Shown here piece by piece: positions 1 through 7,860 of a stretch of DNA of 64,000 bases. Origin of the DNA: Methylophilaceae bacterium (GTDB lineage: Bacteria; Pseudomonadota; Gammaproteobacteria; Burkholderiales; Methylophilaceae). Where the stretch lies: positions 620,001 through 684,000 of the forward strand of contig CP073759.1 in the NCBI GenBank assembly GCA_018398995.1, in the 5' to 3' direction. A program made the position numbers and the translations under genes. Each line of letters begins with the position of its first letter. Within the stretch, counting starts at the first letter, position 1. A model generated the notes under the pieces. That model searched no databases. It was not told where the DNA came from and was given only the letters and a program-made list of their open reading frames with translations.

Positions 1-1
1 A

Positions 2-604
2 GGTCTTTCTCTATCCGCGAATAGTGCTGCTGTTCAAGGTCAGTTCTCGCTAGAACATAAAACTGGCTTTTATGCAACATTATGGGCAAGTAATACACGT
101 TTGCAAACAAGAGGTAATAGCCCAAACTTGGAAGGTAATTTCTTAGTTGGTTATACCAGTAACATTACTGATGATTTGGCGTACGACATTGGTTATTTGC
201 GTACTTTTTATCCAGGTGGCAATAGCCAGTTTGACTTTAATGATTTTTACGGTACTTTGATGTATAAAGGCATTAGTGCTGGTTTATCATATTCTGATGA
301 TTTCTTTGCTGAAACTGGCACTGCATTATATGGCTTCCTTGCCTATGATAATAAAATTATCAATGATGTATCATTGCACGCTAAAGTCGGTTACACCAGA
401 AACAGAAGTCGTGATTTCTTAGGTTTGTTTGGTGTTGATAAAAGCGGCTGGGCGCACTATGAGCTAGGTTTATCACACCCATTACCAAAAGATTTTGAAA
501 TCTCTGGTGTTTATCATTGGACAACAGGTGATGTAAAAGATGGTTTTGATATTCCAGGTTTTGGTACGAATCGTATGCAATTCAACCTAACAAAAAGCTT
601 CTAA
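2..604 (+). CDS. TIGR02001 (gcw_chp) family outer-membrane protein, 5' end outside window
   Basis: The reading frame is open from base 2, so this is the C-terminal part of a longer gene; an internal TTG at 101 is not a credible start. The visible chain alternates short hydrophobic and aromatic strands (TGFYATLWASN, YDIGYLRTFYPG, GISAGLSYSDDFF) and ends in a terminal Phe, as expected for an outer-membrane beta-barrel. The pattern 'H-x-TGFYA-x-LWASN' near the visible start is typical of the uncharacterised TIGR02001 family, usually about 220-250 residues with a signal peptide. The function is unknown. A large hairpin begins 13 bp after the stop. The family call rests on remembered motif pattern, not on a search. 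Confidence 0.75.
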   Translation, partial: GLSLSANSAAVQGQFSLEHKTGFYATLWASNTRLQTRGNSPNLEGNFLVGYTSNITDDLAYDIGYLRTFYPGGNSQFDFNDFYGTLMYKGISAGLSYSDDFFAETGTALYGFLAYDNKIINDVSLHAKVGYTRNRSRDFLGLFGVDKSGWAHYELGLSHPLPKDFEISGVYHWTTGDVKDGFDIPGFGTNRMQFNLTKSF

Positions 605-617
605 TCCGAATACTGCT

Positions 618-715
618 AGACAAAGGCAGGATATTTATCTTTTCTATTTTCAATTACATCAGTCTCTGATAACAGCAATAACTGATTGGTAATTGAAAAT
701 AGCTAGCCTTTGTCT
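618..715. repeat. 98-bp two-stage inverted repeat (large hairpin)
   Basis: The outer arms AGACAAAGGC (618-627) and GCCTTTGTCT (706-715) are exact complements. Inside lies a second stem: CTATTTTCAATTAC (644-657) pairs perfectly with GTAATTGAAAATAG (689-702). Past a 2-nt bulge, ATCAGT (658-663) pairs with ACTGAT (681-686) around a 17-nt loop. No U-run follows either side, so it is not a textbook terminator. It could be a 3' end protector for the upstream mRNA, a small non-autonomous element or a structured RNA. Confidence 0.7.
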
Positions 716-792
716 TGGCTATCATTCTAGTCAACATACATGTATACCAATATTGACGCTTGCCTAACACGCAATCAGCGGACAATCTCACA

Positions 793-1746
793 ATGAAGCA
801 GATTTCATTAAGATTAAGCGCGTCTATTCTTTGTTGTGCATCGGTGGTAGCCGCTTGGTCAACACCAGCACTAGCGCTAACGAGTAGCGACACTGCGCAT
901 CAGGAAAAGCAAGAAATCATTCATCAGCATTCAACCGATGACAAGGCAGCGCAACAAACGCAAGAAAAACATGAATTAGCCACTTGGCAACACGATCTTG
1001 GCTTGATGTACCTTAGTGGACAAGGCGTTACTAAGGACCTAGCTAAAGCATTTGAATGGCTCAATAAAGCAGCTCATCAAGGGCTAGCAACCTCTCAACA
1101 CAATCTTGGTTTGATGTATGCAAATGGTGACGGCATGGCAAAAGATGAAACAAAAGCGTTTGAATGGTTTTATAAAGCCGCCAGTCAAGGCTTCTCTCTT
1201 TCTCAACACGCCCTTGGCTTGATGTATGCAAACGGCCATGGCATTGTTAAAGATGAAACAAAAGCGTTTGCGTGGTTTCATAAAGCCGCCAACCAAGGTT
1301 TGGCAAACTCGCAACATACACTTGGCATGCTGTACGCAAATGAAAATGGCAACTTTCATAACGAGGCAAAAGCATTTGAGTGGTTTCACAAAGCAGCAGT
1401 GCAAGGATTTGTTGCTTCTCAATATATTGTCGCTTTAATGTATGCCAATGGCTCAGGAACAAGTAAAGATCTTACAAAAGCACTTAAATGGTTAAATATG
1501 GCAGCTGTTGCAGGCCATGGTCAAGCCATGACTACACTTGCTCGCTGGCATCACCAAGGCGTGCTTGGAGAAAAAAACTTAATCATTGCGTATATTTGGT
1601 TCGATTTGGCTGGCGAACATGGACAAAATAATGCACATCAACTTCGTGATGGCGTTGCCTCACAACTCTCTCAATCGGACATTATTAAAGCAAAAGAAAT
1701 TGCAAAAAATTGGCGCAAAGGGCAAGCAATAACAACCGACAAATAA
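793..1746 (+). CDS. Secreted Sel1-like (SLR/TPR) repeat protein
   Basis: I chose the ATG at 793; the frame also extends to a TTG at 760, but the ATG places a normal signal peptide (MKQISLRLSAS..., ending near ALA-LT) at the N-terminus, so export is predicted. After a Gln/His-rich linker come six Sel1 repeats of 36 residues. They have the pattern LGLMYANGxGxxKDxxKAFEWFxKAAxQG, and the last one diverges (ARWHHQGVLGEKN). Repeats 2 to 4 are close even at DNA level, with a 108-bp period. Sel1 proteins are helical solenoids that act as protein-protein adaptors, often in the envelope; the partner here cannot be read. The neighbours (a barrel protein and an NhaR regulator) give no clear pathway. Confidence 0.85.
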   Translation: MKQISLRLSASILCCASVVAAWSTPALALTSSDTAHQEKQEIIHQHSTDDKAAQQTQEKHELATWQHDLGLMYLSGQGVTKDLAKAFEWLNKAAHQGLATSQHNLGLMYANGDGMAKDETKAFEWFYKAASQGFSLSQHALGLMYANGHGIVKDETKAFAWFHKAANQGLANSQHTLGMLYANENGNFHNEAKAFEWFHKAAVQGFVASQYIVALMYANGSGTSKDLTKALKWLNMAAVAGHGQAMTTLARWHHQGVLGEKNLIIAYIWFDLAGEHGQNNAHQLRDGVASQLSQSDIIKAKEIAKNWRKGQAITTDK

Positions 1747-1764
1747 CGCTTAATCTGAGCGTTA
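1744..1764. terminator. Small stem-loop after the Sel1 gene
   Basis: TAACGCT and AGCGTTA (7 bp, 7-nt loop) overlap the stop codon of the Sel1-repeat gene. There is no U-run, so it is at best a weak or factor-assisted terminator. Confidence 0.35.
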
Positions 1765-2205
1765 GATTCTGAACACCACTGCTTTACAGACCAGCGAACA
1801 TATCACAATCAAATCATGCATAGAATTAAACACATGATTGGTTTTCAATGCATTTTTTAATGAACAGATTATTTAAATAACCGAGCAAGAATTTGCTTTT
1901 TTCTAAGGGTGGTCACACATCACGTTAGCTCGTGTTTGCCTTAGGGAATTGAGTCTAAAGTAGTGTTGCAGCTATTTTAGATCCACTAGCGTCCCGTAAC
2001 ATGCGACCATAAAGATAGTGTTTACTTAATAAAATCACTAAGTAATCAACTATTTATGCATGTTAACGCTAATCATCTTTCAATAAAAACAGAAAATAAT
2101 ATCGATACACATCGAAATAAACTAATTATTATTGCGTGGAATCTTATTTGAATTTTATGAATTGCTTGTTACTGAAGCGGATGGATAATCCCTTATGTAT
2201 TTTTG
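1765..2205. other. Intergenic stretch, nothing recognised
   Basis: About 440 bp of AT-rich sequence lie between the convergent Sel1-repeat and nhaR-like genes. I found no open frame with family features, no strong terminator and no RNA gene. Confidence 0.5.
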
Positions 2206-3117
2206 TTAAATCTTATTTGAATAAATGTCAGTTGTTGATTTGATGACCGAAAGAATCGCAGGATGTGTGAGACGTCGCTCTGTGGTAATTGCATACAGCT
2301 GTTCAAATATTGTATCAATCACGCCAACAAGTTCAACATCATATTGACCACAAATAAAGCTTGCCATGGCGTGCGGTGCGACAAAGAAACCATGTTGACG
2401 TTGTCCAAATAATTTCATCAAAACACTATCATCGAACTCGCCCACTATATTTGGGAAAATTTTATTAGCCTCAAACCATTGTAGTAATTTCTTTTTGATT
2501 GAAAACTCGTCACTAGGCATCAGAAAGTTTGCATTGCTTAATAGCGCAGGAAACACTCTACCGCCATACGCTTCTATTAAGCTAGCTGCACCAAATACCG
2601 CCAATTTGCTTTGTCCAAGAAAATGATTGTACGCACGCACATTAATATTCAATGGCATGGGTCGATCTGCAATAACCAAATCCAATCGATGAATAGATAA
2701 CTCAGACAATAACTGCGTTAACTTTGCTTGTTTACACTGTAGGCGTAAACTGGTTTCTAATGTCAGCAAAATAGGCTCTATGACACGATAAGCAATCGCT
2801 TTACCAACGTTATCTGCAATGCCTATATTAAATGGCTGTTTTTTTACAAGACTCTTATTTTGCGTTAGCGATAAAAGGTCGCTACCAAGAGAGAAAATTT
2901 CATCGGCATAGTGAAATACTTTTCGCCCCATATCACTTAGCTCGAGTCCGCGGCCAACTTTACGAAAAAGCACAACTCCAAGACTCGCTTCTAGCTCGGC
3001 AAGTTGCCCGCTAATCGTTTGTGGCGTCACAAATAATTGCTCACTGGCCTTTTTAATACTGCCCGTTTTGCCTACCATCCAAAAGTAACGTAAGTGTTTA
3101 TAATTGATTTCAGCCAT
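2206..3117 (-). CDS. nhaR: LysR-family regulator of the NhaR type
   Basis: This is a 303-residue LysR-type regulator. The N-terminal winged helix (INYKHLRYFWMVGKTGSIKK, then LFVTPQTISGQLAELE and RKVGRGLELSDMGRKVFHYAD) matches the NhaR subfamily, which differs from ordinary LysR proteins by the YFW and TPQTISGQ signatures. The remainder is a substrate-binding effector domain. In enterobacteria NhaR activates nhaA in response to Na+ and pH. No nhaA is adjacent here, so the target is unknown. The ATG is preceded by GAGGAA at good spacing. An interrupted dyad (TTTTCAA/TTGAAAA, 3137-3169) upstream could be an autoregulatory site. Confidence 0.82.
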   Translation of the reverse strand: MAEINYKHLRYFWMVGKTGSIKKASEQLFVTPQTISGQLAELEASLGVVLFRKVGRGLELSDMGRKVFHYADEIFSLGSDLLSLTQNKSLVKKQPFNIGIADNVGKAIAYRVIEPILLTLETSLRLQCKQAKLTQLLSELSIHRLDLVIADRPMPLNINVRAYNHFLGQSKLAVFGAASLIEAYGGRVFPALLSNANFLMPSDEFSIKKKLLQWFEANKIFPNIVGEFDDSVLMKLFGQRQHGFFVAPHAMASFICGQYDVELVGVIDTIFEQLYAITTERRLTHPAILSVIKSTTDIYSNKI

Positions 3118-3463
3118 ATTTAATTCCTCGCGCGCGTTTTCAATATGATACTAGCTAATCTGTTGAAAATTAATGATTGAGGATATCATCCCATACGATA
3201 GTGTGACAATGTGGCAACCACAAACGCCAACTGTTGCTTTAGCATTGATGTAACTGAGTGCGTCAGCATCAGTTAACAGCCAAATTAATGGTTCAAACTT
3301 ATTAATGATTGACGTTAGCCCATCCATCAAAATGAAGTTTACAAGATGCAGCTTAATGGCACAGCCAGTTTGTTGCTATTTGAAACTCAGTAATGAACGT
3401 CAGTACAAAGCAATGTGGATTGCTACTTTTTCTTGAATTGGATTAGCCAAGCCATCAATCTTC
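3118..3463. other. Intergenic stretch, possible decayed sequence
   Basis: These 346 bp lie between nhaR (reading away, minus strand) and the 3' end of ctaB. Apart from the interrupted dyad near nhaR I see only short broken frames on both strands, none with a recognisable family. It may contain a decayed gene, but nothing supports naming it. Confidence 0.4.
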
Positions 3464-4369
3464 TTAAATTAAAATAAGAAAATAATGATCGACAACCAAG
3501 GCTAAAAATATCAACATCAAATATAAAATCGAATACTTAAATGTCGTTTTAGATAGCGCATCAGAGTACTCTCTGTAAAGACTGACAGCATAGTAAACAA
3601 ATATGCCGTTAAGTAATATCGTTGAAACCAAATAAATCATACCACTCATCCGCATTGCAAATGGGATTAAGGTCACAGCAACTAATATGATGGTATATAA
3701 CAAAATGTGTAGCCTAGTAAACATTTCTCCATGTGTCACTGGCAACATTGGTAATCCAGACTTTGCGTATTCATCACGTCGATAAAGCGCTAATGCCCAA
3801 AAGTGCGGCGGCGTCCAAGCAAAAATAATTAACACTAATATCCAAGCTTCTGCTGAGACAACGCCCGTTACGGCAGCCCATCCTAAAGCAGGCGGCATAG
3901 CCCCAGACAACCCGCCAATGACAATATTGAGTGGCGTTGCAGGCTTCAGAAAAATGGTGTAAATCACAGCGTAACCAACAAAGGTAGCAAAAGTCAGCCA
4001 CATTGTTAATGCATTCACAAAAACATATAAGATACTCAAGCCTATTAATGCAACTACTGTTGCAAATATGAAGGTTTGCTTGGAATTGATTTGACCAGTC
4101 GGCAATGGACGGCCTCTGGTACGCGCCATTTTTGCATCGATTTTTTGCTCAACCAGATGATTAAAAGCTGCCGCCGCCCCTGATGCCATTGCAATACCTA
4201 TCGTTGCAGGGATTAAAATACTTAATGGCACCATATCTGGCGTGGCCAAGAACATACCAATGATTGCGGTGAATACAATCAAAGCGCTTACACGCGGTTT
4301 ACACAACGCAAAAAAACTACTTAATTCAGCTTTTGCCCCGAACTGGTTTATCCCTGTTGTTGCACTCAT
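3464..4369 (-). CDS. ctaB: Protohaem IX farnesyltransferase (haem O synthase)
   Basis: CtaB/CyoE transfers a farnesyl group to haem B to give haem O, the first step toward haem A for cytochrome oxidase. The 301-residue length is normal for the family and about nine hydrophobic segments are visible. The first aspartate-rich prenyl-diphosphate motif is clear: N70-x3-E-x3-D78-x2[10 protein letters not shown]. A second conserved loop ([27 protein letters not shown]) is also present. It sits 38 bp downstream of ctaA on the same strand, last in the oxidase assembly cluster, and is probably co-transcribed with it. I chose the ATG at 4369. Nothing is unusual. Confidence 0.95.
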   Translation of the reverse strand: MSATTGINQFGAKAELSSFFALCKPRVSALIVFTAIIGMFLATPDMVPLSILIPATIGIAMASGAAAAFNHLVEQKIDAKMARTRGRPLPTGQINSKQTFIFATVVALIGLSILYVFVNALTMWLTFATFVGYAVIYTIFLKPATPLNIVIGGLSGAMPPALGWAAVTGVVSAEAWILVLIIFAWTPPHFWALALYRRDEYAKSGLPMLPVTHGEMFTRLHILLYTIILVAVTLIPFAMRMSGMIYLVSTILLNGIFVYYAVSLYREYSDALSKTTFKYSILYLMLIFLALVVDHYFLILI

Positions 4370-4406
4370 TCAATAACCTTACATTTATCTAATTTTTTAT
4401 TAATCA

Positions 4407-5396
4407 TTAATGACGTAACTCAGTCATTTTGGAGTTTAACACAATCAGTGTAATCAGTAGCAATGCTGCTACCATATTGTGCGCCACAGCCAAAACAATG
4501 GGTAAATGTAGAACTAAATTAGCAATGCCAAGCACTATTTGGGTAATCAATAAAACCAGCATCACTTTTGTCAATCGGCTCAGTTGATGTTGGCGCATTA
4601 ATACTAAACCGAGTGTACCTAAATACAAAAAGGTAATCAGTGCACCAATACGGTGAATCCATTGAATAGCAACATAAGCGGATAAGTTTAATGGGTTGCC
4701 ATCAACATTTTCGCCTAGCTCTCTAAACCAATGGAATGCGTTCTTAAAATCCATCTCTGGCACCCAAAGACCATGACAGGTAGGAAAATCTGTACATGCC
4801 AATGCTGCATAGTTGGTACTTGTCCAGCCACCCAGAAATATTTGCATGAATAAAATAATAACAGCAAAACGCGTAAAAAATCTTGTACGCGCATTGGTTA
4901 AAAAGCCAGCAGAAGATACGCCCCAATGTCTATGTGTAATCCAAGTCAAAATAGCCAGTGTCGACATTCCACCCATCAAATGCATGGTGACAATTGCTGG
5001 TTTTAATAACATAGTCACTGTCCACATGCCCAACATTGCTTGAAAGCCCACAATTACCACAAGCGCAGTTGGCAACCATGGTGAAACACGAATTTGTGCT
5101 TTCTCGCGCCACGCTTGTATAAAGACTGCAATGACAAACAATCCCAAGATACCGGCCAAGTAGCGGTGTATCATTTCTTTCCAAGCTTTATCATTTTCAA
5201 CTGGCGATTCAGGATAGGTAGCATGTGCGTACGCAAGCGCCTCACTACTCTGTGGTACCGTTAAAGTACCATAACACCCCGGCCAATCTGGGCAACCCAA
5301 TCCCGCATCGGAAAGACGCACATACGCCCCCAAAACAACAACACATAATGTTAAAACAGTTGCAATATAAGCTAGCTTTTTAAACACGTTATCCAC
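4407..5396 (-). CDS. ctaA: Haem A synthase (COX15/CtaA)
   Basis: CtaA oxidises the C8 methyl group of haem O to the formyl group of haem A in the inner membrane. The 329-residue protein has eight hydrophobic segments. The first-loop signature GAYVRLSDAGLGCPDWPGC contains the paired cysteines C35 and C41, and EMIHRYLAG carries a haem-ligand histidine (H77). IQWIHRIGA and LAVAHNMVAA supply later His residues. The frame opens with GTG at 5396, overlapping the upstream Sco-like gene by 8 bp. A GTG at 5387, with GGAG 8 nt upstream, is an equally good start and would shorten the protein by three residues. It is followed closely by ctaB. Confidence 0.93.
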   Translation of the reverse strand: MDNVFKKLAYIATVLTLCVVVLGAYVRLSDAGLGCPDWPGCYGTLTVPQSSEALAYAHATYPESPVENDKAWKEMIHRYLAGILGLFVIAVFIQAWREKAQIRVSPWLPTALVVIVGFQAMLGMWTVTMLLKPAIVTMHLMGGMSTLAILTWITHRHWGVSSAGFLTNARTRFFTRFAVIILFMQIFLGGWTSTNYAALACTDFPTCHGLWVPEMDFKNAFHWFRELGENVDGNPLNLSAYVAIQWIHRIGALITFLYLGTLGLVLMRQHQLSRLTKVMLVLLITQIVLGIANLVLHLPIVLAVAHNMVAALLLITLIVLNSKMTELRH

Positions 5397-5997
5397 TCCA
5401 TGAATTTTTTAACAATCGAACCAAATCACTACGAAGCGCTTTTGGTTGTAGGTCTTCTGAATAGTCCATCATCAAATTATTGAGAGGATCAACCAAATAA
5501 ACACTGCCAATTGGCGCTGCATCTTTAAAGTCATTAATAAACTGTTGCTCATTACTCGCACTAAGTATAACCAGCTGAGGAAATTGATCTTGCAACTCTT
5601 TTACGCCGGCTAAATCAATAGTGCCGGTTAATAATAATATTCGCTGAATACGGTCAGCCTCTTTGGGCAATGTTCGATATACGCGATCTATTTTATCGAT
5701 ATTGTTTCTGCATGATTCAGCGCAACTATATTCATCAATCATCACTATATTCCATATTTTGGACCAATCATTGGATGAAAATCGTCTATCTTGTAGCACG
5801 CTGTCTAACACAGGAATCGTTAGGCTCACCGGCGGTGTGATTAAATGACCAAAGCTTTTACCGCCAGGACGAATATCTAGCAAATGCAATACGGCCGCAA
5901 TGCTAAAAGGTAGTAAAAAAATTGCGGCTAACATCAGCAGTGTTTTTTTACCTCTCCCTTGTTTTTTTACAGATGAAAGATTATTGATTTCACTCAT
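5389..5997 (-). CDS. Sco/SenC-like membrane-anchored thioredoxin-fold protein
   Basis: This 202-residue protein has one N-terminal transmembrane anchor (about residues 19-41) and a periplasmic domain. It contains a CxxxC pair (C92-AES-C96), the spacing used by Sco-type copper metallochaperones to deliver copper to the CuA site of subunit II. Overall similarity to classical Sco1 appears low, and the downstream conserved histidine is not obvious, so the copper role is an inference from the motif and location. It overlaps surf1 by 8 bp and ctaA by 8 bp, which implies translational coupling within the assembly operon. Homologues are often annotated simply as a transmembrane protein between surf1 and ctaA. 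Confidence 0.7.
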   Translation of the reverse strand: MSEINNLSSVKKQGRGKKTLLMLAAIFLLPFSIAAVLHLLDIRPGGKSFGHLITPPVSLTIPVLDSVLQDRRFSSNDWSKIWNIVMIDEYSCAESCRNNIDKIDRVYRTLPKEADRIQRILLLTGTIDLAGVKELQDQFPQLVILSASNEQQFINDFKDAAPIGSVYLVDPLNNLMMDYSEDLQPKALRSDLVRLLKNSWSG

Positions 5998-6727
5998 TGT
6001 TTTCGACTTCCTTTTTAACGCGTTTAATATTTAATACGATATAGATAACAAAAAAAGTTAGTGCAAATCCAAACCATTGATAGGCATAGCCTAAATGCAC
6101 AGTAATCCGACTTTTAGGCACAGGCCAATCCCTTACAAATCCCCCAGCAGCATCGCCTGGCGCCAATCGAACAATATAAGGATAAACATTAAAAGGAACC
6201 AAAGTTTGATACCTTTGCATATCAATATGTTGCCACAGCGATTGCCATTCACCTTCTTTTTGTTCTGTAGACTCAAGTGTAAATACTTTTGCCAATGGAA
6301 AAAACAAGTCACCTATAAACACTTGCTCATCGTCAGGCGTTGCTATCTGCGGCAAGGATCTATTGGGATTGCCAGCAAGCCAGCCTCTATTGACTAAAAC
6401 ATAGCGTTCTTGGTCATCTAGCTTGACTGGGGTAATCACTTGATAGCCGGCTTTATTCTGATGAACACGATTATCTAGAATAATTTGATACTCAGGCATG
6501 TATGTACCTTTAAAACGCACTCGTTTGTATCGCCATACGTCCTTATCATCAATCACAGATGGAAGTTCGACTGGCATTGTTGCCTTTCCATCGTCAATTT
6601 TCTGCTGCGCTTTAATCGTATCTTGTGCCTTGTTATATTGCCAAAAGCCCAAACGCACACACAAAGCCATTACAACTATCGTCGCTAAAGTCATCAACAA
6701 CTTAGGCTTAAAGTAATAGTTATTCAT
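5990..6727 (-). CDS. SURF1 family cytochrome oxidase assembly protein
   Basis: Surf1 proteins help insert haem A into subunit I of the oxidase. The 245-residue protein has the family architecture: one transmembrane helix near each end (about residues 9-26 and 213-232) enclosing a periplasmic domain. Conserved stretches include RLGFWQYNKAQ, YRHRVRF-like DVWRYKRVRFKGTY, ILDNRVHQNKAGYQVITP and VNRGWLAGNPNRSLP, plus the C-terminal HLGYAYQWFGFAL. It is the first gene of the compact surf1-sco-ctaA-ctaB unit and is transcribed divergently from the DUF2909 gene. Confidence 0.9.
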   Translation of the reverse strand: MNNYYFKPKLLMTLATIVVMALCVRLGFWQYNKAQDTIKAQQKIDDGKATMPVELPSVIDDKDVWRYKRVRFKGTYMPEYQIILDNRVHQNKAGYQVITPVKLDDQERYVLVNRGWLAGNPNRSLPQIATPDDEQVFIGDLFFPLAKVFTLESTEQKEGEWQSLWQHIDMQRYQTLVPFNVYPYIVRLAPGDAAGGFVRDWPVPKSRITVHLGYAYQWFGFALTFFVIYIVLNIKRVKKEVENNE

Positions 6728-6814
6728 CAGTGTAAACTTATATACGCTTTAATAGAACGATTGCAAACAGACCCCATAGGCAGCATAATCTTATGAAACA
6801 TTTGGAGAGTAATC

Positions 6815-7012
6815 ATGTTATTTAAAATCATTGTCATTAGTATGCTGTTATTGATTGGCTATAGTTTGTTTAATGCGCTTTTTTACATGATGAAAGGGGA
6901 AAAACACGATACTAAGATGATTAAGTCACTTACTTGGCGCGTAGCATTATCAATCTTTTTATTCTCACTTCTCATACTCGGCCTGTACACAGGCGTTATC
7001 GTTAGAGCATAA
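6815..7012 (+). CDS. Twin-transmembrane small protein (DUF2909-like)
   Basis: This is a 65-residue protein with two hydrophobic helices (about residues 2-24 and 43-62) joined by a short charged loop, KGEKHDTKMIKSLTWR. The loop and length fit DUF2909 'twin transmembrane' proteins that are embedded in betaproteobacterial oxidase clusters. Function is unknown; the location suggests a role in oxidase assembly. The ATG follows GGAGAG at ideal spacing, so translation is well supported. It is the only plus-strand gene in a block of minus-strand oxidase genes. Confidence 0.8.
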   Translation: MLFKIIVISMLLLIGYSLFNALFYMMKGEKHDTKMIKSLTWRVALSIFLFSLLILGLYTGVIVRA

Positions 7013-7050
7013 AAATAATGTCAATTTCATTGTAACGGCCTCAGTAAACC

Positions 7051-7596
7051 CTAATTCAATTCGTCATTTGACTGATAAAAGGCATAAGACAAAGTCACTG
7101 TTTTAATATCTTTAGGTAAATCTGGACTCACAAAAAAGCGGATGGGCATATCTTTAGCTTCTCCAGGCTGTAATGTTTGTTTATTAAAACAAAAGCATTC
7201 AATCTTTTTAAAATATAGAGCAGCCACTTCGGGAGAAACACTGGGCACAGCACTACCAACAACTGCCTGTGAGCCATTATTGATGGCTTGATAAGAGGTC
7301 AATCTAATTTCTCCAGGGTGCACCGTCATGGTGGATTCATTTGCTGCAAAATGCCAATCTAATCCAGGCATCGTGGTGCCCGTAAAGATAACAGTAACAT
7401 TACGCGACTCATCAATTGCCATCGCATCATCATTATCAGTGGCTGTAGTATCTGCACGGCCGTTAAGTCCAATGGCTTTACATACCACATCGTACAGGGG
7501 GGCAATGGCAAAACCAAAAGCCAGTCCTGCGACAACAATCATTATTAATCTAACTGCAAGGTGCTTATTACTCGTTTTTGTGTTTTCTTTTATCAT
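7051..7596 (-). CDS. ctaG: Cytochrome c oxidase assembly protein CtaG/Cox11
   Basis: Cox11-type protein that delivers copper to the CuB site of oxidase subunit I. One N-terminal membrane anchor (about residues 15-36) is followed by an immunoglobulin-like periplasmic domain. The copper-binding motif KKIECFCFNKQ is present (CxC at about residues 134 and 136), followed by the family signature MPIRFFVSPDLP and a conserved Cys near the anchor (PLYDVVC). The frame extends one codon to a GTG at 7599; I prefer the ATG at 7596. It lies 5 bp after the tiny assembly ORF and is probably translated from the same mRNA. Confidence 0.93.
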   Translation of the reverse strand: MIKENTKTSNKHLAVRLIMIVVAGLAFGFAIAPLYDVVCKAIGLNGRADTTATDNDDAMAIDESRNVTVIFTGTTMPGLDWHFAANESTMTVHPGEIRLTSYQAINNGSQAVVGSAVPSVSPEVAALYFKKIECFCFNKQTLQPGEAKDMPIRFFVSPDLPKDIKTVTLSYAFYQSNDELN

Positions 7597-7601
7597 CACA
7601 C

Positions 7602-7715
7602 TTATTGCATTCCTGCGCCCATGTAAAAAGAGAGTGCAAACATGGCAAGTGCAATCAGCCCAATTACCAAACCAATGATTTTACTAACCCGCGCGCGTTT
7701 TTTCTCATCAACCAT
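7602..7715 (-). CDS. Cytochrome oxidase small assembly protein, 37 residues
   Basis: This short ORF begins MVDEKKRARVSKIIG, continues as one hydrophobic helix (about residues 13-31) and ends YMGAGMQ. A basic N-terminus, a single helix and a location directly upstream of ctaG match the small oxidase assembly proteins found there in other betaproteobacteria. An in-frame ATG at 7730 would add five residues (MLGRK); the ATG at 7715 matches the usual family N-terminus better. It stops 5 bp before the ctaG ATG. Its function is inferred from position. Confidence 0.72.
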   Translation of the reverse strand: MVDEKKRARVSKIIGLVIGLIALAMFALSFYMGAGMQ

Positions 7716-7802
7716 TTTTCTACCCAACATTTATCAGTATTTCATTTCAAAGTAATATAGACATAACAATGATTACGATAGTTCTCATCACATCTTTATG
7801 TA

Positions 7803-7843
7803 AAAAATAACGCCACTGGCGACAGCACCAAGTGGCGTTATTT
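7803..7843 (-). terminator. Rho-independent terminator after coxC
   Basis: AATAACGCCACT and AGTGGCGTTATT form a 12-bp stem with a 13-nt loop. On the minus strand the stem runs into TTATTTTTTA. It separates coxBAC from the assembly genes ctaG onward, so those probably have their own promoter or depend on read-through. Confidence 0.85.
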
Positions 7844-7860
7844 GTGTATGTAAATTTAAA

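Noticed and set aside
654-893. 79-residue minus-strand frame
   Set aside because: It overlaps the large hairpin and the Sel1 start, has no ribosome-binding site and no family features.
1084-1422. Minus-strand frames with repeated Cys/Phe-rich peptides inside the Sel1 gene
   Set aside because: They are antisense readings of the 108-bp Sel1 repeats, which explains why the peptides repeat.
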